Part shown: positions 1 to 7,649 of the stretch, one piece after another | Position numbering within the stretch: the first letter of the stretch is position 1 | Layout of the letters: each line of letters opens with the position of its first letter | Assembly: GCA_013042765.1 (NCBI GenBank) | Contig: JABDPP010000299.1 | Location: forward strand, 1-21,768 | Reading direction: 5' to 3' | From: Litoreibacter sp. | Lineage (GTDB): Bacteria > Pseudomonadota > Alphaproteobacteria > Rhodobacterales > Rhodobacteraceae | DNA length: 21,768 nt | Translations under genes and position numbers: made by a program | Notes under the pieces: model-generated | Databases searched by the model: none | Told to the model about the DNA's origin: nothing | The model's input: the letters and a program-made list of their open reading frames with translations, nothing else

Positions 1-693
1 CACGGGGCCGGAGATGATGAGCGGCGTCCGCGCTTCGTCGATCAGAATGGAGTCGACCTCGTCAACGATCGCGAAATAGTGGTCGCGCTGATACATCTGC
101 GACAACTCTGATTTCATGTTGTCGCGCAGGTAATCGAACCCAAGCTCGTTATTGGTCGCGTAAGTAATGTCAGCGGCGTATGCGATCTGTTTTTCATCGT
201 CCGGCTGCTGTGGGTAGATCACGCCCGTCGTCATGCCCAGCGCGGAATAAACTTTGCCCATCCACTCGGCGTCACGTTTCGCGAGGTAGTCGTTGACCGT
301 GACAATATGCACGCCACGACCAGTCAGTGCGTTCAGATAGGCCGGGAAGGTCGCGACAAGGGTCTTTCCCTCACCCGTCTTCATTTCGGAGATGTTGCCC
401 TGATGCAGGAAGATGCCACCCATCAACTGGGTATCAAACGCCCGCAGCCCCAAGGCCCGGCGAGCCGCCTCGCGCACGTTCGCAAAAGCTTCAGGCAGAA
501 GTGCGTCCAGATCTTCGCCATTCTCATAGCGCTCAGAGAACTGGGTCGTCCGCTCGATGATTTCCGCGTCCGTCAGCTTCTCGAACTCCGGCTCCAGAGC
601 GTTGATCTGCGCGACCAGAGGGCGCGTCGCCTTGACCTTCCGATCATTGGGCGTTCCAAACATCTTCTTTGCTACTGTTCCGAAACCCAGCAT
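1..693 (-). CDS. secA: Preprotein translocase ATPase SecA, N-terminal 231 residues (cut by window edge)
   Basis: SecA is the cytoplasmic ATPase motor that pushes unfolded preproteins through SecYEG. Reading the minus strand from ATG at 693 gives an open frame to base 1. It shows the SecA start ([13 protein letters not shown]), a Walker A loop MKTGEGKT at residues 104-111, the conserved [14 protein letters not shown] at 180-193, and the DEAD-type Walker B box [15 protein letters not shown] at 210-224. These are nucleotide-binding-domain signatures of SecA and leave little doubt. The full protein is usually about 900 residues, so roughly three quarters lies beyond the left edge. A GGAG-type ribosome binding site lies just upstream of the start on the minus strand (complement of about 697-703). 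It is divergent from a secreted prolyl isomerase, which fits a shared secretion and folding theme. Confidence 0.97.
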   Translation of the reverse strand, partial: MLGFGTVAKKMFGTPNDRKVKATRPLVAQINALEPEFEKLTDAEIIERTTQFSERYENGEDLDALLPEAFANVREAARRALGLRAFDTQLMGGIFLHQGNISEMKTGEGKTLVATFPAYLNALTGRGVHIVTVNDYLAKRDAEWMGKVYSALGMTTGVIYPQQPDDEKQIAYAADITYATNNELGFDYLRDNMKSELSQMYQRDHYFAIVDEVDSILIDEARTPLIISGPV

Positions 694-874
694 ATTCTCT
701 CCGCCCAAATTTTTGGCTGACGTGATCGTGTAAAGCTACGTCTTGCCCATTGCTGCACCGCATCATATTCCAGAGAGGAAGACAATGACGCTCCAGACCT
801 TTGGCGATGTAAGGGGCGGCATGATTACTGTCAACGGCACGGACCCGTCCCGAGCCTCTTTGGAGATAAATTCA
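694..874. promoter_or_regulatory. Divergent intergenic region between secA and the parvulin gene
   Basis: This 181-nt gap must hold start signals for both directions. On the plus strand TTGCCC (743-748) and TATTCC (766-771) are 17 nt apart, a weak sigma-70-like pair that would start RNA near 778. I see no good -35/-10 pair for secA on the minus strand. The plus-strand frame of the parvulin is open throughout the right part of the gap: ATG at 785 has a purine-rich AGAGAGGAAG just before it, and ATG at 875 has GGAG at 862-865. Only the second is directly followed by a signal peptide. Confidence 0.35.
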
Positions 875-1714
875 ATGGGAAAACTAACGTCTTTGTTCTG
901 CGCCACCGGTCTCGCCGTTGCCGTCGCGGGTCCCGTGACCGCGCAGGACGCGGGTACGGTTCTGGCCACGGTAAACGGAACCGATATCACCCTTGGCCAC
1001 GTGATTGCGCTGCAGGACCGTCTGCCGGACCAGTACAGGGCGCTTGAAGACGAGGTCTTGTACAACGGAATTCTCGAACAGTTGATACAGCAGACCGCGC
1101 TGAGCCAGTTCGTTCAGAACGAGATGACAAGCTTCACCCGTCTCGGGCTTGAAAATGAGACGCGCGCGTTTCTGGCCAGCGAGTTTCTTCAGAAGGCCGG
1201 TGCGGCCGATTTGAACGAAGACGATGTTCAGGCGGCCTACACGGCCCAGTACGCCAGTGCGGTTGGTGAAGAGGAATTCAACGCCTCGCACATCCTGGTC
1301 GAAACCGAGGAGGAAGCTGCAGAGATCAAGAAGATGCTTGATGACGGCTCCGACTTTGCAACGCTTGCGAAAGAGAAATCCACCGGGCCAAGCGGGCCGG
1401 GCGGCGGTGAGTTGGGTTGGTTTGGCAAGGGCGCGATGGTGCCTCAGTTCGAAGAGGCCGTATTGGCGCTCGAAGATGGATCCGTCTCAGAGCCGGTTCA
1501 GACCCAGTTCGGCTGGCATATCGTGAAGCGTAACGAAAGCCGGATCCAGGCTGCGCCGACCCTCGACGAGGTACGCGGCGAGATTGAGAACCAGTTACGG
1601 ACGCAAGCTGTTCAAGACAGCATTGCCACGGTGACCGAGGATGCAGACATCCAGCGGAACGATGTTGAGGTTGATCCCGCGCTCATTCGCAATGTAGGGC
1701 TGTTGACGGAGTAA
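875..1714 (+). CDS. Periplasmic parvulin-type peptidyl-prolyl cis-trans isomerase
   Basis: Predicted to catalyse cis-trans isomerisation of prolyl bonds in exported proteins (PpiC/SurA/PrsA group). With the start at 875 the protein has 279 residues: a Sec signal peptide at 1-23 with a hydrophobic core and a VTA|QD cleavage site, a helical chaperone-like region at about 30-130, and a parvulin domain at about 134-222. The domain shows the expected ASHILV (137-142), GGGELGWF (176-183), GAMVPQFE (186-193) and QFGWHIVK (211-218). I chose ATG 875 because GGAG lies 9 nt upstream and the signal peptide begins there. An in-frame ATG at 785 with a good AGAGAGGAAG would add 30 residues ahead of the signal sequence and cannot be excluded. 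argJ follows after 22 nt on the same strand. No outer-membrane lipobox is visible. Confidence 0.9.
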   Translation: MGKLTSLFCATGLAVAVAGPVTAQDAGTVLATVNGTDITLGHVIALQDRLPDQYRALEDEVLYNGILEQLIQQTALSQFVQNEMTSFTRLGLENETRAFLASEFLQKAGAADLNEDDVQAAYTAQYASAVGEEEFNASHILVETEEEAAEIKKMLDDGSDFATLAKEKSTGPSGPGGGELGWFGKGAMVPQFEEAVLALEDGSVSEPVQTQFGWHIVKRNESRIQAAPTLDEVRGEIENQLRTQAVQDSIATVTEDADIQRNDVEVDPALIRNVGLLTE

Positions 1715-1736
1715 ACTCTGATCAAAGGCCCCGCGA

Positions 1737-2972
1737 ATGGCAACCATAACCAAGACGTCCCCACTGGCCCCGGCCGGTGGGTTTCCCTCTCTTCCTGCGA
1801 TCAATGGAGTCGAATTTGCCGCCGTTGAGGCGGGCGTTCGGTATCAGGGCCGCAAGGATGTAATGCTTGCCCGTATCGCGGCCGGATCATCCGTGGCCGG
1901 CGTCTTCACCAGATCTTCGACACGTGCGGCGCCTGTTTTGGACTGCCAGTCGAAGCTGGGCCGTGTCAGCGACCAGACGAAAGGTTTTGCGTTCCTCGTC
2001 AATTCTGGCAACGCCAATGCTTTTACCGGAAAGAATGGCCAGCAAGCCGTCGAAGCGACAACAAGTTCTGTCTCTAGGACCCTCGGTATTCCCTCCGATC
2101 ATGTCTATTCGGCCTCAACCGGTGTCATTGGGGAACCATTGCCCGCAGAGCGCATCGTTGCGGTGATGGAGGCGCTTTTCGCTGAATTAGACCCTGAAAA
2201 TATAGAGGGCGCCGCGCATGCGATCATGACGACGGACACGTTTCCGAAGGGATCCAGTCGGGAGATTGAGATCGACGGGCAGCCCGTCAAGATCTCCGGT
2301 ATCGCCAAAGGCTCCGGCATGATCGCGCCGGATATGGCAACGATGCTGGTCTATATATTCACGGACGGGCAGATCGGAACGGCACAACTGCAAGAGCTGG
2401 TCTCCGGCTTGAACGACCGGACCTTCAACTGCATTACAGTAGACAGCGACACGTCGACATCCGACACGCTTCTGGTTGCCGCCACAGGAAAGTCCGGCGT
2501 CGCTGTGGATGAGAACGAGGCTTTCTCGCAAGCCTTGCATGAGGTGATGCTGGATCTGGCCCATCAGGTCGTGCGTGACGGTGAAGGCGCCACCAAGTTC
2601 GTTGAAGTGAAGGTGAGCGGCGCCTCGACCGACAAAGATGCGCACAAAGTGGCGCTGGCTATTGCCAATTCACCGCTGGTCAAGACCGCTATTGCGGGAG
2701 AAGACCCAAACTGGGGCAGAATCGTGATGGCGGTCGGCAAGTCCGGCGCCGAAGCTGACAGGGACCGTCTCACCATACGTTTCGGCGATATTCTGGTCGC
2801 TGAAAACGGCTGGGTATCACCCGGCTACAAGGAAGAAGACGCAGCAGCTTATATGAAGCAGGAGGAACTGCTGATCGGAACTGACCTCGGGCTCGGCGAT
2901 GGAGCGGCCACCGTCTGGACCTGCGACCTGACCCACGGATATATCGAAATCAACGCAGATTACCGCTCGTGA
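1737..2972 (+). CDS. argJ: Bifunctional glutamate N-acetyltransferase / amino-acid acetyltransferase ArgJ
   Basis: ArgJ moves the acetyl group of N-acetylornithine to glutamate, recycling acetyl groups in arginine synthesis; bifunctional forms also use acetyl-CoA. The 411-residue length fits the family. The self-cleavage site is intact: KGSGMIAPDMATML at 191-204, where Thr202 becomes the N-terminal nucleophile of the beta chain. The oxyanion-hole segment STGVIG is at 127-132, NSGNANA at 89-95, and GEDPNWGRI near 321-329. Whether it is mono- or bifunctional cannot be told from the sequence. The start at 1737 has AAAGG 8 nt upstream. Its stop overlaps the GTG of the next gene, so mutT is probably translated by coupling. 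The pairing with a parvulin gene seems to be a conserved neighbourhood rather than a pathway link. Confidence 0.96.
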   Translation: MATITKTSPLAPAGGFPSLPAINGVEFAAVEAGVRYQGRKDVMLARIAAGSSVAGVFTRSSTRAAPVLDCQSKLGRVSDQTKGFAFLVNSGNANAFTGKNGQQAVEATTSSVSRTLGIPSDHVYSASTGVIGEPLPAERIVAVMEALFAELDPENIEGAAHAIMTTDTFPKGSSREIEIDGQPVKISGIAKGSGMIAPDMATMLVYIFTDGQIGTAQLQELVSGLNDRTFNCITVDSDTSTSDTLLVAATGKSGVAVDENEAFSQALHEVMLDLAHQVVRDGEGATKFVEVKVSGASTDKDAHKVALAIANSPLVKTAIAGEDPNWGRIVMAVGKSGAEADRDRLTIRFGDILVAENGWVSPGYKEEDAAAYMKQEELLIGTDLGLGDGAATVWTCDLTHGYIEINADYRS

Positions 2973-3367
2973 AAAGTGTTCTCGTCTCCGCTGTCGCCCT
3001 GATTGACGCCGATGGCCGCGTGTTGCTGGCCCAGCGCCCGGAAGGCAAATCCATGGCCGGTCTCTGGGAGTTTCCCGGCGGAAAGGTCGAGGCAGGAGAG
3101 ACGCCTGAAAAGGCTCTAATAAGGGAATTGGAGGAGGAGCTGGGGATCAACACGTGGCAAAGCTGCCTCGCGCCGCTGACCTTCGCCAGCCACAGCTACG
3201 AGACATTCCATCTTCTGATGCCACTCTTTGCCTGCCGGAAATGGGAGGGGATCCCGCAACCCAGAGAAGGCCAGACCCTTGCCTGGGCGCGGCCGACCGA
3301 GCTGCGAGACTACCCGATGCCCCCGGCCGATATTCCGCTGATACCTATTCTGCGCGACTGGCTGTAA
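2969..3367 (+). CDS. mutT: MutT-type Nudix hydrolase (8-oxo-dGTP diphosphatase)
   Basis: A 132-residue single-domain Nudix protein of MutT size. The Nudix box is complete: Gly38, Glu44, then REL at 52-54, the metal-binding EE at 56-57 and Gly59-Ile60, matching GX5EX7REUXEEXGU. The MutT-like GLWEFPGGK at 31-39 precedes it, and AQRPEGKSMAGLWEFPGG is typical of proteins that remove 8-oxo-dGTP from the nucleotide pool. The start is GTG and overlaps the argJ stop by 4 nt (GTGA), so no separate ribosome binding site is needed. It ends 16 nt from the end of the convergent hemH gene, and I see no hairpin terminator in that gap. The family call is firm; the 8-oxo-dGTP substrate is inferred from similarity to MutT. 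Confidence 0.88.
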   Translation: MKSVLVSAVALIDADGRVLLAQRPEGKSMAGLWEFPGGKVEAGETPEKALIRELEEELGINTWQSCLAPLTFASHSYETFHLLMPLFACRKWEGIPQPREGQTLAWARPTELRDYPMPPADIPLIPILRDWL

Positions 3368-3383
3368 CGCGCGACCGGCGGAT

Positions 3384-4436
3384 TCAGATCCAGCCTTTCA
3401 GGTTCTCATCGATGACATTCGTCAAGGCGGAGATGTGGGAATCATCGTCGTTAAGGCACGGGATATAGGTGAACTGTTCCCCTCCGGCCTCTTCGAAGCT
3501 TTCCTTGATCTCTTCGTTGATCTCTTCGAGCGTTTCGATGCAATCGGAAGAGAAGGCTGGTGCACAAACCGCGATCTTCTTCTTGCCCTGCTCGGCGAGA
3601 CGGGCAACCTCCTCAACGGTGTAAGGCTTCAGCCACTCCTCTGGCCCGAAACGGGACTGGAACGTGGTGACGATATCGCTGTCCTTCCAGCCCAGCCGCT
3701 CCTTCAGCAGGCGCGTGGTTTTCTGGCATTGGCAGTGATAGGGGTCGCCCTCCATCAGGTAACGCTTCGGCACACCATGGTAGGAGCAAACGAGCACATC
3801 GGGGCGGTCCTCGATGTTCTCATAGGCGCGCTCAATCGACTGCGCCAACGCGTCGATATAGAGCGGATTCTCGAAGTAAGCGGGAACTGTGCGCACGGAA
3901 GGCTGCCATTTCTCTTCCATCAGAACCCGGAACAGCTGGTCATTGGCAGTTGCGGACGTTGCTCCGGCATAATGCGGATAGAGCGGGAAGAAGACGATCT
4001 TGTCGCAACCACGCTCGATCAGCTGGCGCACCTTGGACTTGGTCGATGGGTTGCCATATCGCATGCAGAAATCCACCTCTACGCGGTCACCGTATTTGGC
4101 TTTCATGACCTCGGTGATCTTGGCTGTCTGGTCCTTTGTGATCGTCAGAAGCGGGCTTTCGCCCTTGTCGTGGTTCCAGATGCTTTTGTAGGCCGCCCCG
4201 GATGAGAAGGGGCGCTTGGTCAGAATGATGAGCTGCAACAGCGGCTGCCAGATCCACGGGGAGTAATCCACGACGCGCTTGTCCGAAAGGAACTCACCCA
4301 GGTAACGCCGCATCGGCCAATACGTATAGTCATCTGGCGTGCCCAAATTCGCGATCAGGATACCAACCTTTCCGAATTTCACTTTCGGATGGTCAACGGG
4401 CAAATGGGACAGGGGCGCTTCTGACATCATGTTCAT
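3384..4436 (-). CDS. hemH: Ferrochelatase HemH
   Basis: Ferrochelatase inserts Fe2+ into protoporphyrin IX, the last step of haem synthesis. The 350-residue protein has the family hallmarks in order: GILIANLGTPD at 25-35, FPLYPHYAGAT at 150-160, the catalytic His220 in SYHGVPKRY (218-226), the FQSRFGPEEWLKPYT segment (259-273), and SSDCIETLEEI (296-306) with the conserved acid Glu301. The early start has three nearby ATGs (residues 1, 3 and 4). I use the one that overlaps the upstream methyltransferase stop by 4 nt (ATGA), which suggests coupled translation from a two-gene minus-strand operon. Cys299, Cys327 and the CQC near 235-237 are visible, but whether the protein holds a [2Fe-2S] cluster, as some ferrochelatases do, cannot be settled here. 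Confidence 0.96.
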   Translation of the reverse strand: MNMMSEAPLSHLPVDHPKVKFGKVGILIANLGTPDDYTYWPMRRYLGEFLSDKRVVDYSPWIWQPLLQLIILTKRPFSSGAAYKSIWNHDKGESPLLTITKDQTAKITEVMKAKYGDRVEVDFCMRYGNPSTKSKVRQLIERGCDKIVFFPLYPHYAGATSATANDQLFRVLMEEKWQPSVRTVPAYFENPLYIDALAQSIERAYENIEDRPDVLVCSYHGVPKRYLMEGDPYHCQCQKTTRLLKERLGWKDSDIVTTFQSRFGPEEWLKPYTVEEVARLAEQGKKKIAVCAPAFSSDCIETLEEINEEIKESFEEAGGEQFTYIPCLNDDDSHISALTNVIDENLKGWI

Positions 4437-5290
4437 CTTTTCCTACCTTCTTCATCCTTAACCGGTTTTGCGTCCTCGCCCAACTCGGCTGTATTCAAAA
4501 AATCTGCCAGCCGCGTCTTGGCCGATCCCGGGCGCAATGGCTGGGGCTGACTTTCGTCCGGAGCCCAGCCGGTCAGAAAGATCATCTCGAAGGTCGCAAC
4601 GACCCGATCGTCCTCTGCCGGAAAGGCTTTCGTGTATATACGTTCGAACTCCACGAACAGATGCTTTGGCGGGATATTTTTTCTGCGGCTGGCCAATGCA
4701 TTGGCCTCACCCATAGCCCGCAGATCCTTCAAGAGTGCAATCGGGGAGGCGTAACTCACCGTCCGATGACTGCCATCCGCCACTGGTAACGCAAACCCAG
4801 CACGTTGAAGCAAGGCCCCGGCATCCCGAATCTCGATCATCGGGGAAACACGGGGGGAAAGTCCGCCGGATATCGCGACTTCAGCTTCCGAGAGCGCCGC
4901 GCGCATCTCGTTCAAGGTCTGGCCACCCAACATCGCCACGACCAGCAATCCGTCAGGTTTAAGGGCGCGCCGACATTGGATCAGCTGGCCAACTGGGTCA
5001 TTGGCCCAGTGGAGCGCCATGGCGTGGATAACCAGATCATGCGCTCCAACCTCGAGCCCAAGCGTCTCATCATCGGATACGATAGAGGCGTCGGGGAACC
5101 CTTCACGCCAGAACAGAGGGAATCCGGTCACAACCGCGGGCGACGTAAAGGATCTGTTAACGTCGATGAGCTTCTCTTTAATTTCGAAGGCCGCTTCCTG
5201 ATGAAGAAACAGAGCCGCGCCCAAACGCTGCGCGCGGGCGCGCTGACGGATCAGGGCGTCGCGATCAAAAAGAGGAGCGGGTTCGGTCAT
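4433..5290 (-). CDS. NDUFAF5/BioC-like methyltransferase-family protein with a degenerate SAM motif
   Basis: A 285-residue protein resembling the class I methyltransferase family that includes BioC and the mitochondrial complex I assembly factor NDUFAF5. The N-terminus has the family pattern FDRDALIRQRARAQ (8-21), followed by an ALFLH helix region. A DLVIHAMALHWANDP segment (85-99) and LKPDGLLVVAM (110-120) correspond to later strands of the Rossmann fold, and GGQTLNEMR is at 122-130. The usual glycine-rich SAM loop (DLGCGxG) is not present: at its expected place, about residues 51-58, I read PAVVTGFP. It could therefore be a catalytically altered member, or one that binds SAM differently. 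The C-terminal 40 residues are charged and probably flexible. It is first in an operon with hemH (4-nt overlap) and divergent from comF, 44 nt away. Its biological role is not shown by the sequence. Confidence 0.75.
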   Translation of the reverse strand: MTEPAPLFDRDALIRQRARAQRLGAALFLHQEAAFEIKEKLIDVNRSFTSPAVVTGFPLFWREGFPDASIVSDDETLGLEVGAHDLVIHAMALHWANDPVGQLIQCRRALKPDGLLVVAMLGGQTLNEMRAALSEAEVAISGGLSPRVSPMIEIRDAGALLQRAGFALPVADGSHRTVSYASPIALLKDLRAMGEANALASRRKNIPPKHLFVEFERIYTKAFPAEDDRVVATFEMIFLTGWAPDESQPQPLRPGSAKTRLADFLNTAELGEDAKPVKDEEGRKR

Positions 5291-5334
5291 GTTGGATCCA
5301 GAGAACTAGACCTGCAGCACGTAAAAGGCATTGA

Positions 5335-6066
5335 ATGAAATTGCAAACAGCCGTGCGCCTGATCTACCCGGCACAATGTCTCACCTGCGGATCTACGGTG
5401 GACGCGGGGAGCGCGCTCTGCGGCGCATGCTGGCGGGACACGCCTTTCATCTCGGGCTTTGTTTGCGCTTGCTGTGGCGTGCCGTTGCCCGGCTCCGAAA
5501 CCGATTCTCACACGATCGGTGAAGCACTGTGTGACGATTGCCTGAACACGAAGCGCCCTTGGCGCCGGGGATACGCCGCTTTCCTTTATGAGAAAAACGG
5601 ACGCCGTCTTGTGCTGGCTCTGAAACATGGCGATCGCACGGAACTGGCACGATCTGCAGCGCACTGGATGCTGCGTGTCCTCCCAGACTTGCGACCTGGG
5701 ACCGTTGTCGTACCGGTTCCGTTGCACTGGAAGCGACTTCTAAGGCGTCGCTTCAACCAGTCGGCTTTGCTCGCGACCCATCTCGCACGCACAGCCGGTT
5801 ACCAGGTTTTGCCCGACGCGCTTTGCCGCTCTCAGAATACAGCCAGCCTCGACGGCACCTCCCGCGAAGAGCGTTTCGCCCGGCTTAAAGGCAGCATCCA
5901 TCCGCACCGAACAAACGGGGCCGAACTCAAGGGTCGGAACGTGCTTTTGGTGGATGATGTGATGACCTCGGGCGCGACGCTGATGGCCTGCACACTGGCC
6001 TGTCAGGAGGCAGGAGCAAGCTGCGTCGATGTAACCGTGCTGGCACGCGTTGCGAAAGGCCCCTGA
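5335..6066 (+). CDS. comF: ComF-family phosphoribosyltransferase-like protein
   Basis: A 243-residue ComF-family protein. The N-terminus carries two Cys clusters likely to bind zinc: C15-x2-C18 with C29-x2-C32, and C44/C46/C47 with C66-x2-C69. The C-terminal half is a phosphoribosyltransferase fold with VPVPLHWKRLLRRRFNQS at 126-143 and the PRPP-binding loop VLLVDDVMTSGAT at 203-215. ComF is required for DNA uptake in naturally competent species, but homologues are widespread and the enzymatic role is unclear. In this lineage it may act in DNA processing, including uptake of gene-transfer-agent DNA; that is inference. The ATG at 5335 has AAAAGG at 5323-5328. It is followed after 42 nt by grxC. 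Confidence 0.9.
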   Translation: MKLQTAVRLIYPAQCLTCGSTVDAGSALCGACWRDTPFISGFVCACCGVPLPGSETDSHTIGEALCDDCLNTKRPWRRGYAAFLYEKNGRRLVLALKHGDRTELARSAAHWMLRVLPDLRPGTVVVPVPLHWKRLLRRRFNQSALLATHLARTAGYQVLPDALCRSQNTASLDGTSREERFARLKGSIHPHRTNGAELKGRNVLLVDDVMTSGATLMACTLACQEAGASCVDVTVLARVAKGP

Positions 6067-6108
6067 GTTCCTATATTGACGGTCAGAACGCCAAAAGGAA
6101 CTCACAAG

Positions 6109-6366
6109 ATGGTCACGGTTGAAATCTATTCCTCCCCTTTCTGCGGCTATTGCCATGCCGCAAAGCGCTTGCTGAGCCACAAGGGAATTTCCTTTCAGGA
6201 AACAAATATCAGCCGCGAGCCGCATCGCCGTGCCGAAATGATGGAACGTTCAAATGGTGGCCGCACCGTTCCTCAGATCTTCATCAATGGCGATGCAATT
6301 GGTGGATGTGACGAACTCTACGCGCTGGAAAATGCCGGGAAACTGGACCAGCTTCTAGCGGCCTGA
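6109..6366 (+). CDS. grxC: Glutaredoxin, GrxC/Grx3 type, with a CGYC active site
   Basis: An 85-residue glutaredoxin that would reduce disulfides or glutathione mixed disulfides using GSH. The active site is C12-G-Y-C15, where the classical form is CPYC. The cis-proline segment TVPQIFI (53-59) and the GSH-binding GGCDE (about 65-69) are present. The ATG at 6109 is preferred over an upstream in-frame TTG at 6076 because AAAAGGAA lies at 6093-6100 and the domain begins immediately. It sits between comF and a Nit1-like amidase, with only 3 nt to the amidase start. The amidase neighbour is attractive because Nit1 enzymes repair deaminated glutathione, the cofactor of this protein. Confidence 0.94.
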   Translation: MVTVEIYSSPFCGYCHAAKRLLSHKGISFQETNISREPHRRAEMMERSNGGRTVPQIFINGDAIGGCDELYALENAGKLDQLLAA

Positions 6367-6369
6367 CCG

Positions 6370-7203
6370 GTGCGCGTCGGACTGTGCCAGCTGAACGTCT
6401 CGGATGATCCAGCCGCAAACCTGCCTGTAACTCTCGAGTTCATCCGCGCCGCCGCAAAGGACGGGGCGCAGTTCGTGCTGACCCCGGAAGTGACCAACTG
6501 CATTTCCATGTCACGCGCGCACCAGGATCAGGTTTTGCATTTCCAGGACGACGATCCCACGCTGACGGCGCTTCGGGCGGAAGCGGCCAACCTTGGCATC
6601 TGGATCCTGATCGGCTCGCTTGCAATCAAAACCAATGACGCGGACGGACGTTTTGCCAATCGCTCTTTCCTGATCGGACCCGACGGGGAGATCGCAGATC
6701 AATATGACAAGATCCACATGTTCGATGTGAATATCTCAGAGACGGAAGCCTATCACGAATCGAAAGGTTACCGACCCGGGGACCGGGCGGTTCTGGCCAG
6801 AACGGAGATTGGCGCGATCGGCATGACGATCTGCTACGATCTGCGTTTCCCGCATCTGTTTCGCGATCTTGCGAAGGCCGGGGCCGAGATGATCACGGTC
6901 CCTTCGGCATTTTCACCGGCGACGGGAAAAGCCCATTGGGAAACGCTGCTTCGCGCCCGCGCGATCGAGACCGGGTGCTTCATCCTCGCGCCTGCGCAAA
7001 CCGGCACACATTCCTCCGGCTCTGCAAAACCGCGCAAAACCTACGGGCATGCGCTGGCTGTCGCCCCTTGGGGGGAGGTACTTCTGGATATGGGAACCGA
7101 TCCCGGAGTGACCTGTATCGATCTTGATCTGAAGGAAATCGGCGCTGCGCGACAGCGTGTCCCGTCCCTTCTTCACGATCGGCCATATACTCCGTTGTCA
7201 TGA
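6370..7203 (+). CDS. Carbon-nitrogen hydrolase, Nit1-like (possible deaminated-glutathione amidase)
   Basis: A 277-residue member of the nitrilase superfamily, which cleaves non-peptide C-N bonds with a Glu-Lys-Cys triad. I see Glu40 in LTPEVTN (37-43), Lys114 in YDKIHMFDV (112-120) and Cys155 in MTICYDLRFP (152-161). The segments PSAFSPATGKAHWE (178-191) and LLRARAIET (193-201) resemble Nit1, which hydrolyses deaminated glutathione, more than the omega-amidase Nit2. The substrate is inferred. The start is GTG at 6370, 3 nt after the grxC stop and without a clear ribosome binding site, so translation probably depends on grxC. The stop overlaps the MarR-gene start (ATGA), continuing the chain of coupled genes. 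Confidence 0.88.
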   Translation: MRVGLCQLNVSDDPAANLPVTLEFIRAAAKDGAQFVLTPEVTNCISMSRAHQDQVLHFQDDDPTLTALRAEAANLGIWILIGSLAIKTNDADGRFANRSFLIGPDGEIADQYDKIHMFDVNISETEAYHESKGYRPGDRAVLARTEIGAIGMTICYDLRFPHLFRDLAKAGAEMITVPSAFSPATGKAHWETLLRARAIETGCFILAPAQTGTHSSGSAKPRKTYGHALAVAPWGEVLLDMGTDPGVTCIDLDLKEIGAARQRVPSLLHDRPYTPLS

Positions 7204-7643
7204 GCTCAGAAAACGATCCTCTTGCCGTCGCGCTTTTCAGCGAAATGTTCACCGCCGACCAACTGGCGCGCAACCTGCTGTCCAAGACCCTTCCCAAGGG
7301 CATGGAGCTGTCGCATTTCTCTGTGTTGAATTATCTCGCCCGCGCCACGGAACCCCGCACACCGGCACAGTTGGCCCGCACCTTCAATCTCTCGAAGGGT
7401 GCAATCACCAACACGTTGCACAAGCTGGAGTGGGCGGGTCACATCCATATTAACCCCGACTGGGAGGACGCGCGGCGCAAACAGGTCGTAATCAGTCCCG
7501 CAGGACGCCGCGCGCGTGACGCCGCGCTGGAGGTTATCGCGCCGATCATCGCTGAACTGGTTGAAAATGTCGGCACCGAAAAAGTGCGCGCGGTTCTCCC
7601 CGTGCTCCGCGACTTGCGCGTCAAGCTCGGCGAGCTGGGCTAA
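7200..7643 (+). CDS. MarR-family transcriptional regulator
   Basis: A 147-residue winged helix-turn-helix protein of MarR size and layout. An N-terminal helical dimerisation part (about 1-45) is followed by the wHTH at about 50-105: RTPAQLARTFNLSKGAITNT (53-72), the recognition-helix end HKLEWAG (74-80), and the wing with the conserved acidic-basic D90-A-R92-R93. ISPAGRRARD at 98-107 leads into the C-terminal dimer helix. The ATG overlaps the amidase stop by 4 nt, so it should be made together with the amidase. Its target and ligand are unknown. It ends 6 nt from the convergent ubiG stop, so the two transcripts probably overlap at their 3' ends. Confidence 0.9.
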   Translation: MSSENDPLAVALFSEMFTADQLARNLLSKTLPKGMELSHFSVLNYLARATEPRTPAQLARTFNLSKGAITNTLHKLEWAGHIHINPDWEDARRKQVVISPAGRRARDAALEVIAPIIAELVENVGTEKVRAVLPVLRDLRVKLGELG

Positions 7644-7649
7644 GACTGC

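Noticed and set aside
307..720. Plus-strand open frame over the secA start
   Set aside because: The minus strand encodes clear SecA motifs over the same bases.
3368..3383. Bidirectional terminator between the convergent mutT and hemH genes
   Set aside because: The 16-nt gap has no stem with a T run; transcripts probably overlap or end by other means.
3435..4205. Open frame of 256 codons on the plus strand opposite hemH
   Set aside because: hemH has all catalytic motifs on the minus strand; the plus frame has no motif or good start signal.
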